Source: Beijerinckiaceae bacterium
GTDB taxonomy: Bacteria; Pseudomonadota; Alphaproteobacteria; Rhizobiales; Beijerinckiaceae
NCBI GenBank assembly: GCA_947455285.1
Contig: CANGOK010000003.1
Coordinates: forward strand, 1-41,504
Length of the DNA: 41,504 nt
Reading direction: 5' to 3'
In this document: piece after piece, positions 26,312 through 34,485 of the stretch
Layout: each line of letters opens with the position of its first letter
How positions within the stretch are numbered: the stretch's first letter is position 1
The notes under the pieces: model-generated
What the model was told of the DNA's origin: nothing
Databases searched by the model: none
Seen by the model: only the letters and a program-made list of their open reading frames with translations
Position numbers and translations under genes: made by a program

Positions 26312-26803
26312 TCACCGCTTGAAAAGCGGGTGCCTTACTTCGTCGCCCGGCTTCAGGCCGATCTTCGCCGTGACGCCTGCGTTCACTTCCAGAACTGCAT
26401 AGGCGGGCGGGCCTGAGGAGATGGTGCGTTCGGACATGGGCTCCGTATTGGCCGCCACATGGGTGACGGTTCCGCTGCGGGAGATGAAGATCATGTCGAG
26501 CGGGATGTAGGTGTTCTTCATCCACATCAACACGGGTTGCTCGGTCTTGAAATCGAACAACATGCCGCGATCGGCGGGCATGAAGCGGCGGAACATCAGG
26601 CCGCGCCCGCGCTCCTCATCGGTGCGCATGACCTCGACGGCGAAGGCGTGGGCGCCGCTGGCGGTGACGATTTCGAGTGGTTCGGTGGTGGCTGCCGGCG
26701 CCTGAGCCGCGCTCTGGGCGCGGGCGGCGTCCGTGAGAGCCGGGGCGCCTAAAGCGGACAATGCGAAGCAGAAAAGAAAAGCCAGCAATTTCGAAAAGCG
26801 CAT
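26312..26803 (-). CDS. DUF192 family exported protein
   Basis: The protein has a signal peptide beginning MRFSKLLAFLFCFALSALG and then a DUF192 domain of about 110 residues: EVMRTDEERGRGLMFRRFMPADRGMLFDF, the MWMKNTYIPLDMIFI core and NAGVTAKIGLKPGDEV near the end. Function of the family is not established. The start is uncertain: ATG 26803 gives a typical short n-region, while in-frame ATGs at 26818 and 26836 and an upstream one at 26860 are also open. It lies 81 bp downstream of the cold-shock gene on the same strand, and the two may be co-transcribed. Confidence 0.83.
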   Translation of the reverse strand: MRFSKLLAFLFCFALSALGAPALTDAARAQSAAQAPAATTEPLEIVTASGAHAFAVEVMRTDEERGRGLMFRRFMPADRGMLFDFKTEQPVLMWMKNTYIPLDMIFISRSGTVTHVAANTEPMSERTISSGPPAYAVLEVNAGVTAKIGLKPGDEVRHPLFKR

Positions 26804-26884
26804 TCTCAAACCCCGCATCAGGAGAGGCGCAACCATGCCTCTTCCCGTTGGCCGGAGCAAGCTGTCCGGCCGGGCGGTGCGTCC

Positions 26885-27484
26885 TCAGTGCGAGGAGGGC
26901 ATCGCCGTTTCAAGCGGACGAACTTCGGCGGCCATAAGTCCCTTGGAGCCCGGCCCGAAGCGTACGAGCAGGCCATCGCCGGGCTTGAGATCGGCGAGGC
27001 CGAACTTCCGCAGCGTCTCCATATGGACGAAGATGTCTTCCGTGCCCTGCCCGCGCGTCAGGAAGCCGAAGCCCCGCACGCGGTTGAACCACTTCACGAT
27101 GGCGATCTCGTAGCCGCTGGTCGGCACGACCTGCACATGCGTGCGGGCGGTGTGCATGGCGGGATGGGTGGCGGTTGATTCATCGAGCGAGATGACCCGG
27201 AACACCTGCATTCCCTTGACGCGCTTCTGGGCCTCGCAAACGATGCGCGCGCCTTCGGGCGCGGTCTGGAAGCCATCGCGGCGCAGCACCGTCACATGCA
27301 GAAGAATGTCGTGGCCGCCTTCGTCAGGCACCACGAAGCCGTAGCCTTTCGCCACGTCAAACCATTTGATGCTGCCAGCAACCTCGACCAGCTCCAGCGA
27401 CGTATCCTCGGACGTCGTCTGGCCAGGTTCGATGCCTGCCGTCTCAACAGTAAAGTCCTTGCTGGCCACGAAGTCAGCCCCCAC
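26885..27484 (-). CDS. Double-domain cold-shock protein (CspA family)
   Basis: The 199-residue protein carries two cold-shock domains. The first (about 36-100) has GSIKWFDVAKGYGFVVPDEG and DILLHVTVL; the second (about 128-195) has IAIVKWFNRVRGFGFLTRGQ and DIFVHMETL. Both retain aromatic RNP motifs for binding single-stranded nucleic acid. Double-domain members such as CspC and CspD of Caulobacter act in stationary phase or cold. The start is a GTG at 27484 with only a weak ribosome binding site; the first 35 residues are variable. Three GANTC methylation sites lie within 27 bp, 38-64 bp upstream of the start, suggesting cell-cycle control. Confidence 0.92.
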   Translation of the reverse strand: MGADFVASKDFTVETAGIEPGQTTSEDTSLELVEVAGSIKWFDVAKGYGFVVPDEGGHDILLHVTVLRRDGFQTAPEGARIVCEAQKRVKGMQVFRVISLDESTATHPAMHTARTHVQVVPTSGYEIAIVKWFNRVRGFGFLTRGQGTEDIFVHMETLRKFGLADLKPGDGLLVRFGPGSKGLMAAEVRPLETAMPSSH

Positions 27485-27521
27485 AAAGCCCAGGCTCGCC
27501 CGCCCGGAACATCTAATTAAC

Positions 27522-27548
27522 GAATCGATTCAGCCCGACCGGGGAATC
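27522..27548. promoter_or_regulatory. Cluster of three GANTC (CcrM-type) methylation sites
   Basis: GAATC (27522-27526) and GATTC (27527-27531) abut to form the 10 bp palindrome GAATCGATTC, and a third GAATC lies at 27544-27548. GANTC is the target of the CcrM adenine methyltransferase of alphaproteobacteria, and GcrA acts at methylated sites in promoters. Three sites in 27 bp is far denser than expected in GC-rich DNA. They lie upstream of the cold-shock gene read leftward; the rest of the gap to 27659 contains no gene. Confidence 0.6.
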
Positions 27549-27659
27549 ACTCATTAACCATAGCATCAGGCCGGACCTGTCCAAGGGGACGCAAGGTAAG
27601 CGCTTGTGGACGACTCACTTTTCGCCCAGCGCTTTTGCAAAAAAGCCGGGGACGCTGCG

Positions 27660-28211
27660 TCACCCGCCCTGCCGCGCGATCCAGCGTAACATGGGCGGAG
27701 CCTCGAGAAGGCTGCGCAACGCCTCCAATGACTGGGGCGAGAGGTCGTGGCGGGCCGTGGCCATGGCGACGAAAGCGTTGCAATTTCGCCCGCCGGCGAA
27801 AACGGCCAGCGCGGCGCCGCTGTCGAGCCGATAACGGCGCAGCCGTGCGTTCATACCCGCCAACCCCTGCGGTTCACCTGCGCCTTCGGCTGTCACGCGC
27901 GGCGACATCAGGCCCGCATCGCTGACGCGCTCAAGATCTTCGTCATCGGCGACGCCAGCCACGCAATCGCACATGCCCTTCTTCACGCGTGCGTAGACCA
28001 TGACCTCTTCGCCGCAGGCGGCGGCGTCGCAGCGGAAGGCACGGCCTGATGGCCAACCATCGCGCAGGAATGGCCAGGCGGCGTCACGCCAGACAGAGCC
28101 GTCCTCGACGAGGGACACTGGGGCGAGAAAAATCCGCGCGCCCAAAAAACCAAGGCCGCCGACGAGGGCGGCCAAGGCGAAGGCGAGGGCTATGACGAGG
28201 CCGGGGCGCAT
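27660..28211 (-). CDS. Conserved-looking membrane-anchored protein of unknown function
   Basis: I do not recognise a family. The 183-residue product starts with one transmembrane helix (about residues 5-30, MRPGLVIALAFALAALVGGLGFLGARIF region), followed by a periplasmic part that contains several cysteines: DAAACGEEV, GMCDCVAGVADDEDLERV and GRNCNAFVAMATA. Cysteine spacing could allow disulfides. It ends LRSLLEAPPMLRWIARQGG. It lies 36 bp downstream of the acyl-CoA dehydrogenase gene on the same strand and could be the last gene of that transcription unit, though its codon use and anchor do not suggest a catabolic role. Confidence 0.65.
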   Translation of the reverse strand: MRPGLVIALAFALAALVGGLGFLGARIFLAPVSLVEDGSVWRDAAWPFLRDGWPSGRAFRCDAAACGEEVMVYARVKKGMCDCVAGVADDEDLERVSDAGLMSPRVTAEGAGEPQGLAGMNARLRRYRLDSGAALAVFAGGRNCNAFVAMATARHDLSPQSLEALRSLLEAPPMLRWIARQGG

Positions 28212-28247
28212 CAGGCCCCTACCCCGCCGCCCGAAGGCTGGATCAGA

Positions 28248-29405
28248 TCAGGCATAGGCCTTCATGACATGACGCGCGATCACCGTGCGCATGACTTCGC
28301 TGGCGCCCTCGGTGATGCGGTAGCTGCGCTGTTGGCGCCACATGCGCTCGATGGGCAGATCCGTCGTGAGGCCGATGCCGCCATGAATCTGCAAGCAGCG
28401 ATCGATCGCCGCAAAGGCCATTTCGTCTGAGAAATACTTGCAGTGATAGGCCTCCACACGTGCTTCCTGCCCATCGTCAATGAGCGAGGCGGCGCGGCGC
28501 ACCAGCAGAGTGGCGACATCGAGGTTCATCCAGATGTCGGTGAGTTGCCACTGAATGCCCTGACGCTCGGCGAGCGGCTTGCCGAAGGTGGAGCGCTGAT
28601 AGGAATATTTCACGGCCATTTCGAGTGCGCGCTCGGCCACGCCCAGAGCGCGCGAGCCATGCTTGACGCGTCCCGCGCCGAGCCACTTTTGCGCAAGGCC
28701 GAAGCCCTTGCCCTCTTCGCCGACGCGATGGGAGACCGGCACCCGGACATTGTCCAGCACGATCTCCCAGGGCTTATCGCCCATCATCGTTTCGTATTGG
28801 GCGGTCAGCTTCACGCCGGGCGTGTTCATGTCGACGATGAAGCAAGAAATGCCGCCGCGCGAGCCCTTGGTGCGATCGGTCGCGGCCATGAGCTGCATGA
28901 AGTCGGACTTGCCGGCGCCGGTGATGAAGCGCTTCACGCCGTTGATGACGTAATGATCGCCATCGAGCACCGCCGTGGTGCGCATGCCGCCGGGGTCGGA
29001 GCCCGCGTCAGGCTCGGTCTGGGCGAAGCAGCCGCGCTTCTCGCCGCGCAGGGTCGGCAGGAGATATTTCTCCCGCATCTCGCCCTGCAGCTGGAACAGG
29101 ATGTGGCGGACTTGTGGGCCGGTGATGCCATCCTCTCTGGCGGGCAGCGCGATGGTGCGCCCAAGCTCCTGCCACACGATGGACTTTGCAAGCAGAGACA
29201 GGCCGGGGCCGCCATGCTCCTCCGGCACATCCATCATCCACAGGCCAAGCTTCTTCATGCCGTCCTGAAACTTGGCGCGCCACTCGGGCTTCAGCTCGTT
29301 GCCGTCGAGCGTCTCGCGCTCATAGGGGATCATTTCATTGTCCACATAGCGCCGCAGGCTCTGCTGAAGCATCTGCAGTTCTTCGGGCAGTTTGAAGTCC
29401 ATCAT
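28248..29405 (-). CDS. Acyl-CoA dehydrogenase family flavoprotein
   Basis: The 385-residue protein has the full acyl-CoA dehydrogenase layout: helical N-domain, the FAD/substrate segment CFAQTEPDAGSDPGG, FITGAGKSDFMQLMAAT, then the C-terminal helical domain with RSTFGKPLAERQGIQW, QIHGGIGLTTDLPIERMWR and YRITEGASEVMR, where the glutamate of TEGASE is the likely catalytic base. It therefore desaturates or dehydrogenates an acyl-CoA thioester, passing electrons to ETF. A strong GGGAGGA precedes the tandem ATGs. It is the last metabolic enzyme of a leftward run that begins with a Rieske ferredoxin. Confidence 0.9.
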   Translation of the reverse strand: MMDFKLPEELQMLQQSLRRYVDNEMIPYERETLDGNELKPEWRAKFQDGMKKLGLWMMDVPEEHGGPGLSLLAKSIVWQELGRTIALPAREDGITGPQVRHILFQLQGEMREKYLLPTLRGEKRGCFAQTEPDAGSDPGGMRTTAVLDGDHYVINGVKRFITGAGKSDFMQLMAATDRTKGSRGGISCFIVDMNTPGVKLTAQYETMMGDKPWEIVLDNVRVPVSHRVGEEGKGFGLAQKWLGAGRVKHGSRALGVAERALEMAVKYSYQRSTFGKPLAERQGIQWQLTDIWMNLDVATLLVRRAASLIDDGQEARVEAYHCKYFSDEMAFAAIDRCLQIHGGIGLTTDLPIERMWRQQRSYRITEGASEVMRTVIARHVMKAYA

Positions 29406-29433
29406 TTTCTTTGTCCTCCCAGGTGTTGTTTGT

Positions 29434-30624
29434 TTATTCCGCCGCCACGCGCGGCAGGTCGAATCCGCGATAGTCCTTGTCGCCCAACTGCTTGATCGCA
29501 GGCAGAACCTCGCTGGCGAATAGCCGGATGTTCTTTTCCGTCAGATCGGGCGGCAGAGAGCCGAACATCAGCATGCACAGCATTTCGGAGAAGCCCATGC
29601 GGTGGTGGCGCTCGGTGATCTGCTTACGCACCGTATCAGGGCTGCCGCAGATGATGATGCCCCGTTCGATGAGCGACTCGATGGTCACGCTGCCCCGGTT
29701 CTTCGCCTTCATGGTGAGAACCTGATTGAGCGACTCGGGGCTCATGTAGCCCGGCGGGAAGAACATCAGCTCCGTCGCCTTGGGCAGCAGCACGTTGAAC
29801 ATTAGCTCGATGTGGGGCTTCGCCTCGACTATCGCCTGCTCGTCAGTCTCGGCCACGTAGACCGGCGCGCACCATGCGATCTGGCTTGAGGAAGCCTCGT
29901 AGCCATACTGCCGCCAGGCGGTCTCCCGATACATGTCGAGATATTTCGCCACCGCCTCGGCGGGGCTGTAGGTCTGCAGATAGACATATTTGCGGTCGGG
30001 ATGGGCCGCCCACTCAATGGTCTCGCGGCTGCCCTGCGAGGGGCACCAAATCGGCGGATGGGGCTGCTGGAAGGGGCGCGGCCAAAGGTTCACATATTCG
30101 AGATGGTAGTGCTTGCCCTCAAAGGAGAACGGTCCGGTCTCGGTCCAGGCCCGCACGACGAGATCGGCGGCTTCCTTGTGGCGCTCCAGCGAATGGACGG
30201 GATTGGCGCCGAAGGAGAAATATTCCGTCCCCACGCCGCGCACGAAGCCGCTGATGAGCCGCCCACCGGTGATGACGTCAATCATCGCGTGCTCTTCGGC
30301 GAGCGTCAGCGGGTTCTCGCGCAGGCAGAAAGCGTTGCCCAGAATGGCGATGCGGCCCTCGGTGCGGCGCGACAGGGCCGAGGCCATGACCACCGGCGAG
30401 GGCATGAGCCCATAGGCGCTCTGGTGATGCTCGTTGATGCAGACGCCGTCAAAGCCAAGCTCGTCGGCCAGCTCCAACTCGTCGAGATAGCGGTTGTAAA
30501 GCTGGTGGCCGACCTTCGGATCGAAATGATCGTTCGGAAGCACGACCCATGCGCTGCGATAGGTCTCACGAATGCCCGGATCGATATTCGCATAGGGCAT
30601 CAGATGAAAGCTCATGACCTTCAT
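29434..30624 (-). CDS. Luciferase-like (LLM class) flavin-dependent monooxygenase
   Basis: This 396-residue TIM-barrel protein belongs to the bacterial luciferase-like family, which uses reduced FMN or F420 and oxygen to oxidise organic substrates. Visible markers are LADELGFDGVCINEHHQSAYG, GRIAILGNAFCLRENPLTLAEEHAMIDVITGGR, the FVRGVGTEYFSFG loop and the C-terminal CGSPDTVRKQITER. ATG 30624 is selected because GGAAGGA lies six bases upstream; an ATG at 30663 would add 13 residues. Its reduced flavin must come from a separate reductase, which is not in the window. It lies 68 bp after the dehydrogenase gene and 28 bp before the acyl-CoA dehydrogenase gene in a leftward catabolic operon. Confidence 0.9.
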   Translation of the reverse strand: MKVMSFHLMPYANIDPGIRETYRSAWVVLPNDHFDPKVGHQLYNRYLDELELADELGFDGVCINEHHQSAYGLMPSPVVMASALSRRTEGRIAILGNAFCLRENPLTLAEEHAMIDVITGGRLISGFVRGVGTEYFSFGANPVHSLERHKEAADLVVRAWTETGPFSFEGKHYHLEYVNLWPRPFQQPHPPIWCPSQGSRETIEWAAHPDRKYVYLQTYSPAEAVAKYLDMYRETAWRQYGYEASSSQIAWCAPVYVAETDEQAIVEAKPHIELMFNVLLPKATELMFFPPGYMSPESLNQVLTMKAKNRGSVTIESLIERGIIICGSPDTVRKQITERHHRMGFSEMLCMLMFGSLPPDLTEKNIRLFASEVLPAIKQLGDKDYRGFDLPRVAAE

Positions 30625-30692
30625 GGCGTGTCCTTCCCGTATATTCCCGCCCTTAAATTCCAACAGCCCGGTCGAGCGGGCTGCCTATTTTC

Positions 30693-31733
30693 TCAGCCCA
30701 GCGTCGGATCAAGTACGATCTTACCCATTCCTGGATCGCTTTCCATGAGGCGATGCGCCTCAGCGGCCTGCGACAGGGGCAGCACATGAGCGATCCGTAC
30801 CTTGATCTTGCCTTCGGCCGCCGCAGCGAAGCAGAGCGGCAGATCGGCAGGCTTGTAGCCCGGCATCCCCTTGATGGTGATGCGCTTGTCATAGAGGTGG
30901 TGGAAGTCGATCGTGGCTTCCGGCCCGCCATGGGCGCCCGCCGTCACCATGCGCCCGCCTTCGCCCAGCGCCTTGAAGGCCTTGGGCAGAACCTTGGGGT
31001 TCGCGATATTGTCGTAGAGGACATTCACGCCCTTGCCGCCGGTGATGCGCATGACCTCGGCGGTCAGATCCTCGCTGGCGTAATCGATGGCGTGATCGGC
31101 GCCGAGCTCCAGACCCGAATCCGCCCGCGCGCGTCCGCCCGCCGTGCAGATGACATTCGCGCCGATGACGTGCTTGGCGATCTGGATGCCGACGGAGCCG
31201 AGGTTGCCGCTGGCGCCCATGATCAGCACCCATTCGCCAGCCTTCAACTGCGCCACATTGCAAAGAAGGTTCCACGCAGTCGGGCAATGGCGCATGACCA
31301 CCGCCGCCTCATGGAAATCGAGATTTTTGGGCAGCATGTTGGTTTTGAACGCGGGCACGCAGACCATCTCGGCGAAGCCGCCGGGCCGCTTGATGCCCAT
31401 CATGCCCTGCGGGCCGGAATAGCCCGCACCATCTTCGGCGCAGGGATCGAGCGGCATGCTGCCCGCCGAGGCCACATGGTCGCCGACCTTGAAGCGGGAG
31501 ACGCCCTCGCCGACCGCGTCCACCACGCCGGCGCAATCGACGCCGAGGATCAGCGGCAAGGCGGGCTTGCGGTGCATCTCGGTTCCCGCGCGCACCGAAA
31601 CGTCCAGCACCCGATTCACCGTCGCCGCATGGACCCTGATGCGGATTTCGCCAAAGCGCGGCTGCGGATCGGGAACGCTCTCGTAGCGCAGGACGTCCGG
31701 CGGTCCGAATTCGTGGAGAACGACCGCCTTCAT
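30693..31733 (-). CDS. Zinc-type alcohol dehydrogenase / quinone reductase family protein (MDR)
   Basis: The 346-residue medium-chain dehydrogenase/reductase starts MKAVVLHEFGPPDVL, has LGVDCAGVVDAVGEGV and GDHV in the GroES-like domain, and a nucleotide-binding segment ILIMGASGNLGSVGIQIAKH near 170-188 that fits NADPH. The lobe-zinc cysteine cluster of classical alcohol dehydrogenases is not obvious, so a quinone-oxidoreductase or enoyl-type activity is as likely as alcohol oxidation. Its ATG overlaps the TGA of the alpha/beta hydrolase gene (ATGA, 31730-31733), implying translational coupling inside the catabolic operon. Confidence 0.88.
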   Translation of the reverse strand: MKAVVLHEFGPPDVLRYESVPDPQPRFGEIRIRVHAATVNRVLDVSVRAGTEMHRKPALPLILGVDCAGVVDAVGEGVSRFKVGDHVASAGSMPLDPCAEDGAGYSGPQGMMGIKRPGGFAEMVCVPAFKTNMLPKNLDFHEAAVVMRHCPTAWNLLCNVAQLKAGEWVLIMGASGNLGSVGIQIAKHVIGANVICTAGGRARADSGLELGADHAIDYASEDLTAEVMRITGGKGVNVLYDNIANPKVLPKAFKALGEGGRMVTAGAHGGPEATIDFHHLYDKRITIKGMPGYKPADLPLCFAAAAEGKIKVRIAHVLPLSQAAEAHRLMESDPGMGKIVLDPTLG

Positions 31734-32656
31734 GTGCGCGGCTCCCCTTTGAAATCGCGGCGCATGAGCTTCAGGCTCGCGCGGCCGAGGATGCCATAGG
31801 GGTTCGCCAACGTCTCGGCGATCTCGAAGTGGTTGTAGCCACGAGCCACGATCTCGCGAACGGATTTTCCTGACTTTCTAACGGCTTCTGCGAATTCCCT
31901 GCCTTGGCGCTGGAACTCGGGGGATTCGCAATCGCCATAGGCGACCACGATGGGGCAATGCAGCCGATCAAGATGACGAATGGAAGAAAGTTGCTCGACC
32001 ATCTCATTGGTGAAGTTCACATATTTGCTGCGCGCCGAGAGCCGCACGGGGGCGAGCTCATACATGCCGCTGCAGACGACGCCGCCCTTGAGGATCGTGT
32101 TGGGCACGCCGTATTGGCCTTCCCAATCGGTCGTCAGGATATTGCCGGTGAGATGGGCGCCGGAGGAATGGCCGAAGACATAGATGTTGTCAGGATCGGC
32201 ATCGAAGGAAGAGGCGTTCTTCCAGACCCAGGCGACCGCACGGCGCACCTGATCGATCATGGGGAAGAGCGTGCCGCCGGCTTCATCGACATTGATGAAA
32301 TCGAGCGCGATGAAATTGACCCCTGCCGCATGGAAGAGCTCGGCAGGCGCGTGGCAGCGCGACGAGGAGCCGCTGCGCCAGGCTCCGCCATGGACATAGA
32401 TCATGATGGGCGCGCCGGGCTGCTTGGCCTTGAAGAGATCGAGCTTCTCGATCTCCGTGGGGCCATAAGAGAGGCGGATCGCGCCGCCCAGCCGCTCGCG
32501 GGCGCCAGCGCTGTTGACCTCGGTGCGGGCATGGACAATCGCCTGATTGGGCGCCCAGTTGGACTGATCATAGCAACGGTCGAGCTCGACCTGATCATAG
32601 TCCATGAAAACGAGCGGCCCCTTGACCCGCCCGGCCTGATCACCCTGTCCGCTCAT
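31730..32656 (-). CDS. Alpha/beta hydrolase, arylformamidase-like
   Basis: The 308-residue cytosolic hydrolase has the oxyanion motif YVHGGAWRSGS, the nucleophile elbow GHSSGAH, the aspartate region VAYGDCESPEF and the catalytic histidine in GYNHFEI. This set resembles bacterial kynurenine formamidases and esterases of the hormone-sensitive lipase group. ATG 32656 is chosen because GGGAGGAACT lies immediately upstream; a longer ATG at 32797 would add a 47-residue Arg-rich run that overlaps the ferredoxin gene and looks non-coding. Its end overlaps the MDR gene by 4 bp. An ester or amide of an aromatic acid is a reasonable substrate guess from context. Confidence 0.87.
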   Translation of the reverse strand: MSGQGDQAGRVKGPLVFMDYDQVELDRCYDQSNWAPNQAIVHARTEVNSAGARERLGGAIRLSYGPTEIEKLDLFKAKQPGAPIMIYVHGGAWRSGSSSRCHAPAELFHAAGVNFIALDFINVDEAGGTLFPMIDQVRRAVAWVWKNASSFDADPDNIYVFGHSSGAHLTGNILTTDWEGQYGVPNTILKGGVVCSGMYELAPVRLSARSKYVNFTNEMVEQLSSIRHLDRLHCPIVVAYGDCESPEFQRQGREFAEAVRKSGKSVREIVARGYNHFEIAETLANPYGILGRASLKLMRRDFKGEPRT

Positions 32657-32721
32657 AGTTCCTCCCAATTCCCTCGACGCATGGTGGCGCCGCTTGGGGC
32701 GCGCTTGCAAGCGTCTTCGCC

Positions 32722-33048
32722 TCAGCCCTCGCCGAGCAGGGCGTAAACCTCTTCGCCCCGCACCTCGACCGGATAAGTCTTCAGGTCGACGGTGCAAGGC
32801 GCCAGCACCGCCTTGCCGGTGCGCACGTCAAAGCCGCCGAAGTGCATGGAGCATTCCACGAGCTCGCCATCGAGCTCGCCCTCGGTCAGGCTCGACAGGC
32901 CGTGGGTGCAGCAATCGTCGGTCGCATAGAAGGAGCCTTCGACATTGTAGACCGCCAGCGCCGGGCCATCCGCCCGGTCGACGCGCCGCATGGAGCCGGG
33001 CGCGAGGTCAGACACAGTGCACAAAAGCAGCGATTTTTCAGCCGACAT
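32722..33048 (-). CDS. Rieske [2Fe-2S] ferredoxin of a ring-hydroxylating dioxygenase
   Basis: This 108-residue protein has a complete Rieske cluster motif: C47-T-H49 and C66-S-M-H69 (CTHGLSSLTEGELDGELVECSMH region), matching the small ferredoxins that pass electrons to dioxygenase alpha subunits. I start it at ATG 33048 with GGAG at six bases; an ATG at 33138 would add 30 residues that run past the promoter of the divergent dioxygenase. It is the first gene of the leftward operon, while the alpha and beta subunits start 150 bp away on the other strand. The matching NAD(P)H:ferredoxin reductase is not in the window. Confidence 0.92.
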   Translation of the reverse strand: MSAEKSLLLCTVSDLAPGSMRRVDRADGPALAVYNVEGSFYATDDCCTHGLSSLTEGELDGELVECSMHFGGFDVRTGKAVLAPCTVDLKTYPVEVRGEEVYALLGEG

Positions 33049-33198
33049 GCGGTTCTCCAGATCGAATTGTGCAGCGCAGCATGGCGCAGCAGGACGCTTG
33101 GTTGGCACCCTTATGCCAAAAGCTGCGCGAATTGACACTCCCGAGGGGCAAAACTATTCATGACGTCACGCTTAACCCAGCTTTTCGAGGATCCGCCC

Positions 33199-34485
33199 AT
33201 GCCAGCCAATGGCTCATACGTGATCGACGACAAGGAGAAGGGGATCTTCCTTCTCGATCGATCCGTTCACGTCTCCGAGGAAATTCTGCGCGAAGAAATG
33301 CGCAAGATTTTCGCAAAATGCTGGATTTACGTCGGCCATGCGTCCGAGGTTAAGAAGCCCGGCGACTTCGTCAGCCGCAAGGTGGCGGGCCGTCCGATCA
33401 TCTTCGTGCGCGACCAGAAGGGTCAGGTTCGCTGCCTCTTCAACACCTGCCGCCATCGCGGCTCGGTGGTCACGACCGAGCGCTGCGGCAACGCCCGCCG
33501 ATTCATGTGCGTCTATCACGGCTGGAGCTATGGCAATGACGGGTCGCTGGCCCGCGTGCCCAGCGAAGAAGCCTATACGTCTGCTTTCGACAAGGGCGAT
33601 CTGGGGCTCAGGACCCCTGCCCGCTTCGAGAGCTACAAGGATTTCTGGTTCATGAACCTCGATCCGAACGCCCAGCCGCTGGCCGAGTACCTCGGCAAGG
33701 CGACGGAATATATGGACCTCGTGGTCGACCAGTCGCCCTCAGGCCAGATGGAAGTTCTGCCCGGCACGCAGGAATATGACGTCGCAGCCAACTGGAAGCT
33801 GATGGTCGAAAACAGCGTGGACGACTACCACCTGCCCACGACCCATTCGACCTGGCTGAACTTCATGAAGAATTCCGGCGTGGTCATGGAGCCGCCGAAG
33901 GGCGCGGGCATGGTGCTGCCAACCAAGGGCCTCGCGATTGATCTTGGCAACGGCCATTTCACCACGGACAACGTGAATTTCCGCGGACGCCCCGTCGCCG
34001 CCTGGATCCCGCTCTACGGCGAGGCCGCCAAGGAAGAGATGGCGGCCATCCGCGCCGAACTCGTCGAGCGCCTCGGCGCAGACCGCGCCAAGCGCGTCGC
34101 CGACACCAACCGCAACCTCGTGATCTTCCCCAACCTCGTCATCAACGACGGATCATCGGTGACGATCCGCACCTTCTTCCCCAATGGCGTCGACAAGATG
34201 CACGTCACCGCCTGGGCGCTCGGCCCGGTCGAGGAGAGCGAATCGGCGCGCGCGCGCCGCCTCGACGCCTTCCTCACCTTCTACGGCCCCGGCGGCTTCG
34301 CCACGCCCGACGACGTCGAGGCGCTGGAGATGGTGCAGAAGGGGCTCGCCAACTGGCAGGACGACCGCTGGTCCGAAATGTCGCGCGGCATGGGCCACGA
34401 AGACGGCGAACAGCTGAACAGCGATGAATTCCACCTCCGCCTCTTCTGGCGCAAATGGAACGCCATGATGGGAGAACAGGCATGA
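33199..34485 (+). CDS. Ring-hydroxylating dioxygenase, alpha (large) subunit
   Basis: The 428-residue protein holds the Rieske motif C84-x-H86 and C104-x2-H107 (CRHRG, then CVYHGWSY), then the mononuclear iron site with D208, H211 and H216 in NSVDDYHLPTTHSTW; the third iron ligand, an Asp, is expected later in the sequence. The N-terminal part, EILREEMRKIFAKCWIYVGH, matches biphenyl/benzoate/cumate-type alpha subunits. This enzyme inserts both atoms of O2 into an aromatic ring with electrons from the ferredoxin. ATG 33199 has GAGGA seven to eleven bases upstream; ATG 33160 would add 13 residues. The stop overlaps the beta-subunit start. Confidence 0.93.
   Translation: MPANGSYVIDDKEKGIFLLDRSVHVSEEILREEMRKIFAKCWIYVGHASEVKKPGDFVSRKVAGRPIIFVRDQKGQVRCLFNTCRHRGSVVTTERCGNARRFMCVYHGWSYGNDGSLARVPSEEAYTSAFDKGDLGLRTPARFESYKDFWFMNLDPNAQPLAEYLGKATEYMDLVVDQSPSGQMEVLPGTQEYDVAANWKLMVENSVDDYHLPTTHSTWLNFMKNSGVVMEPPKGAGMVLPTKGLAIDLGNGHFTTDNVNFRGRPVAAWIPLYGEAAKEEMAAIRAELVERLGADRAKRVADTNRNLVIFPNLVINDGSSVTIRTFFPNGVDKMHVTAWALGPVEESESARARRLDAFLTFYGPGGFATPDDVEALEMVQKGLANWQDDRWSEMSRGMGHEDGEQLNSDEFHLRLFWRKWNAMMGEQA

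Noticed and set aside
27510..27560. CtrA binding site (TTAA-N7-TTAAC) near the cold-shock promoter.
   Set aside because: Only half-sites (ATTAAC, CATTAACC) are present with wrong spacing.
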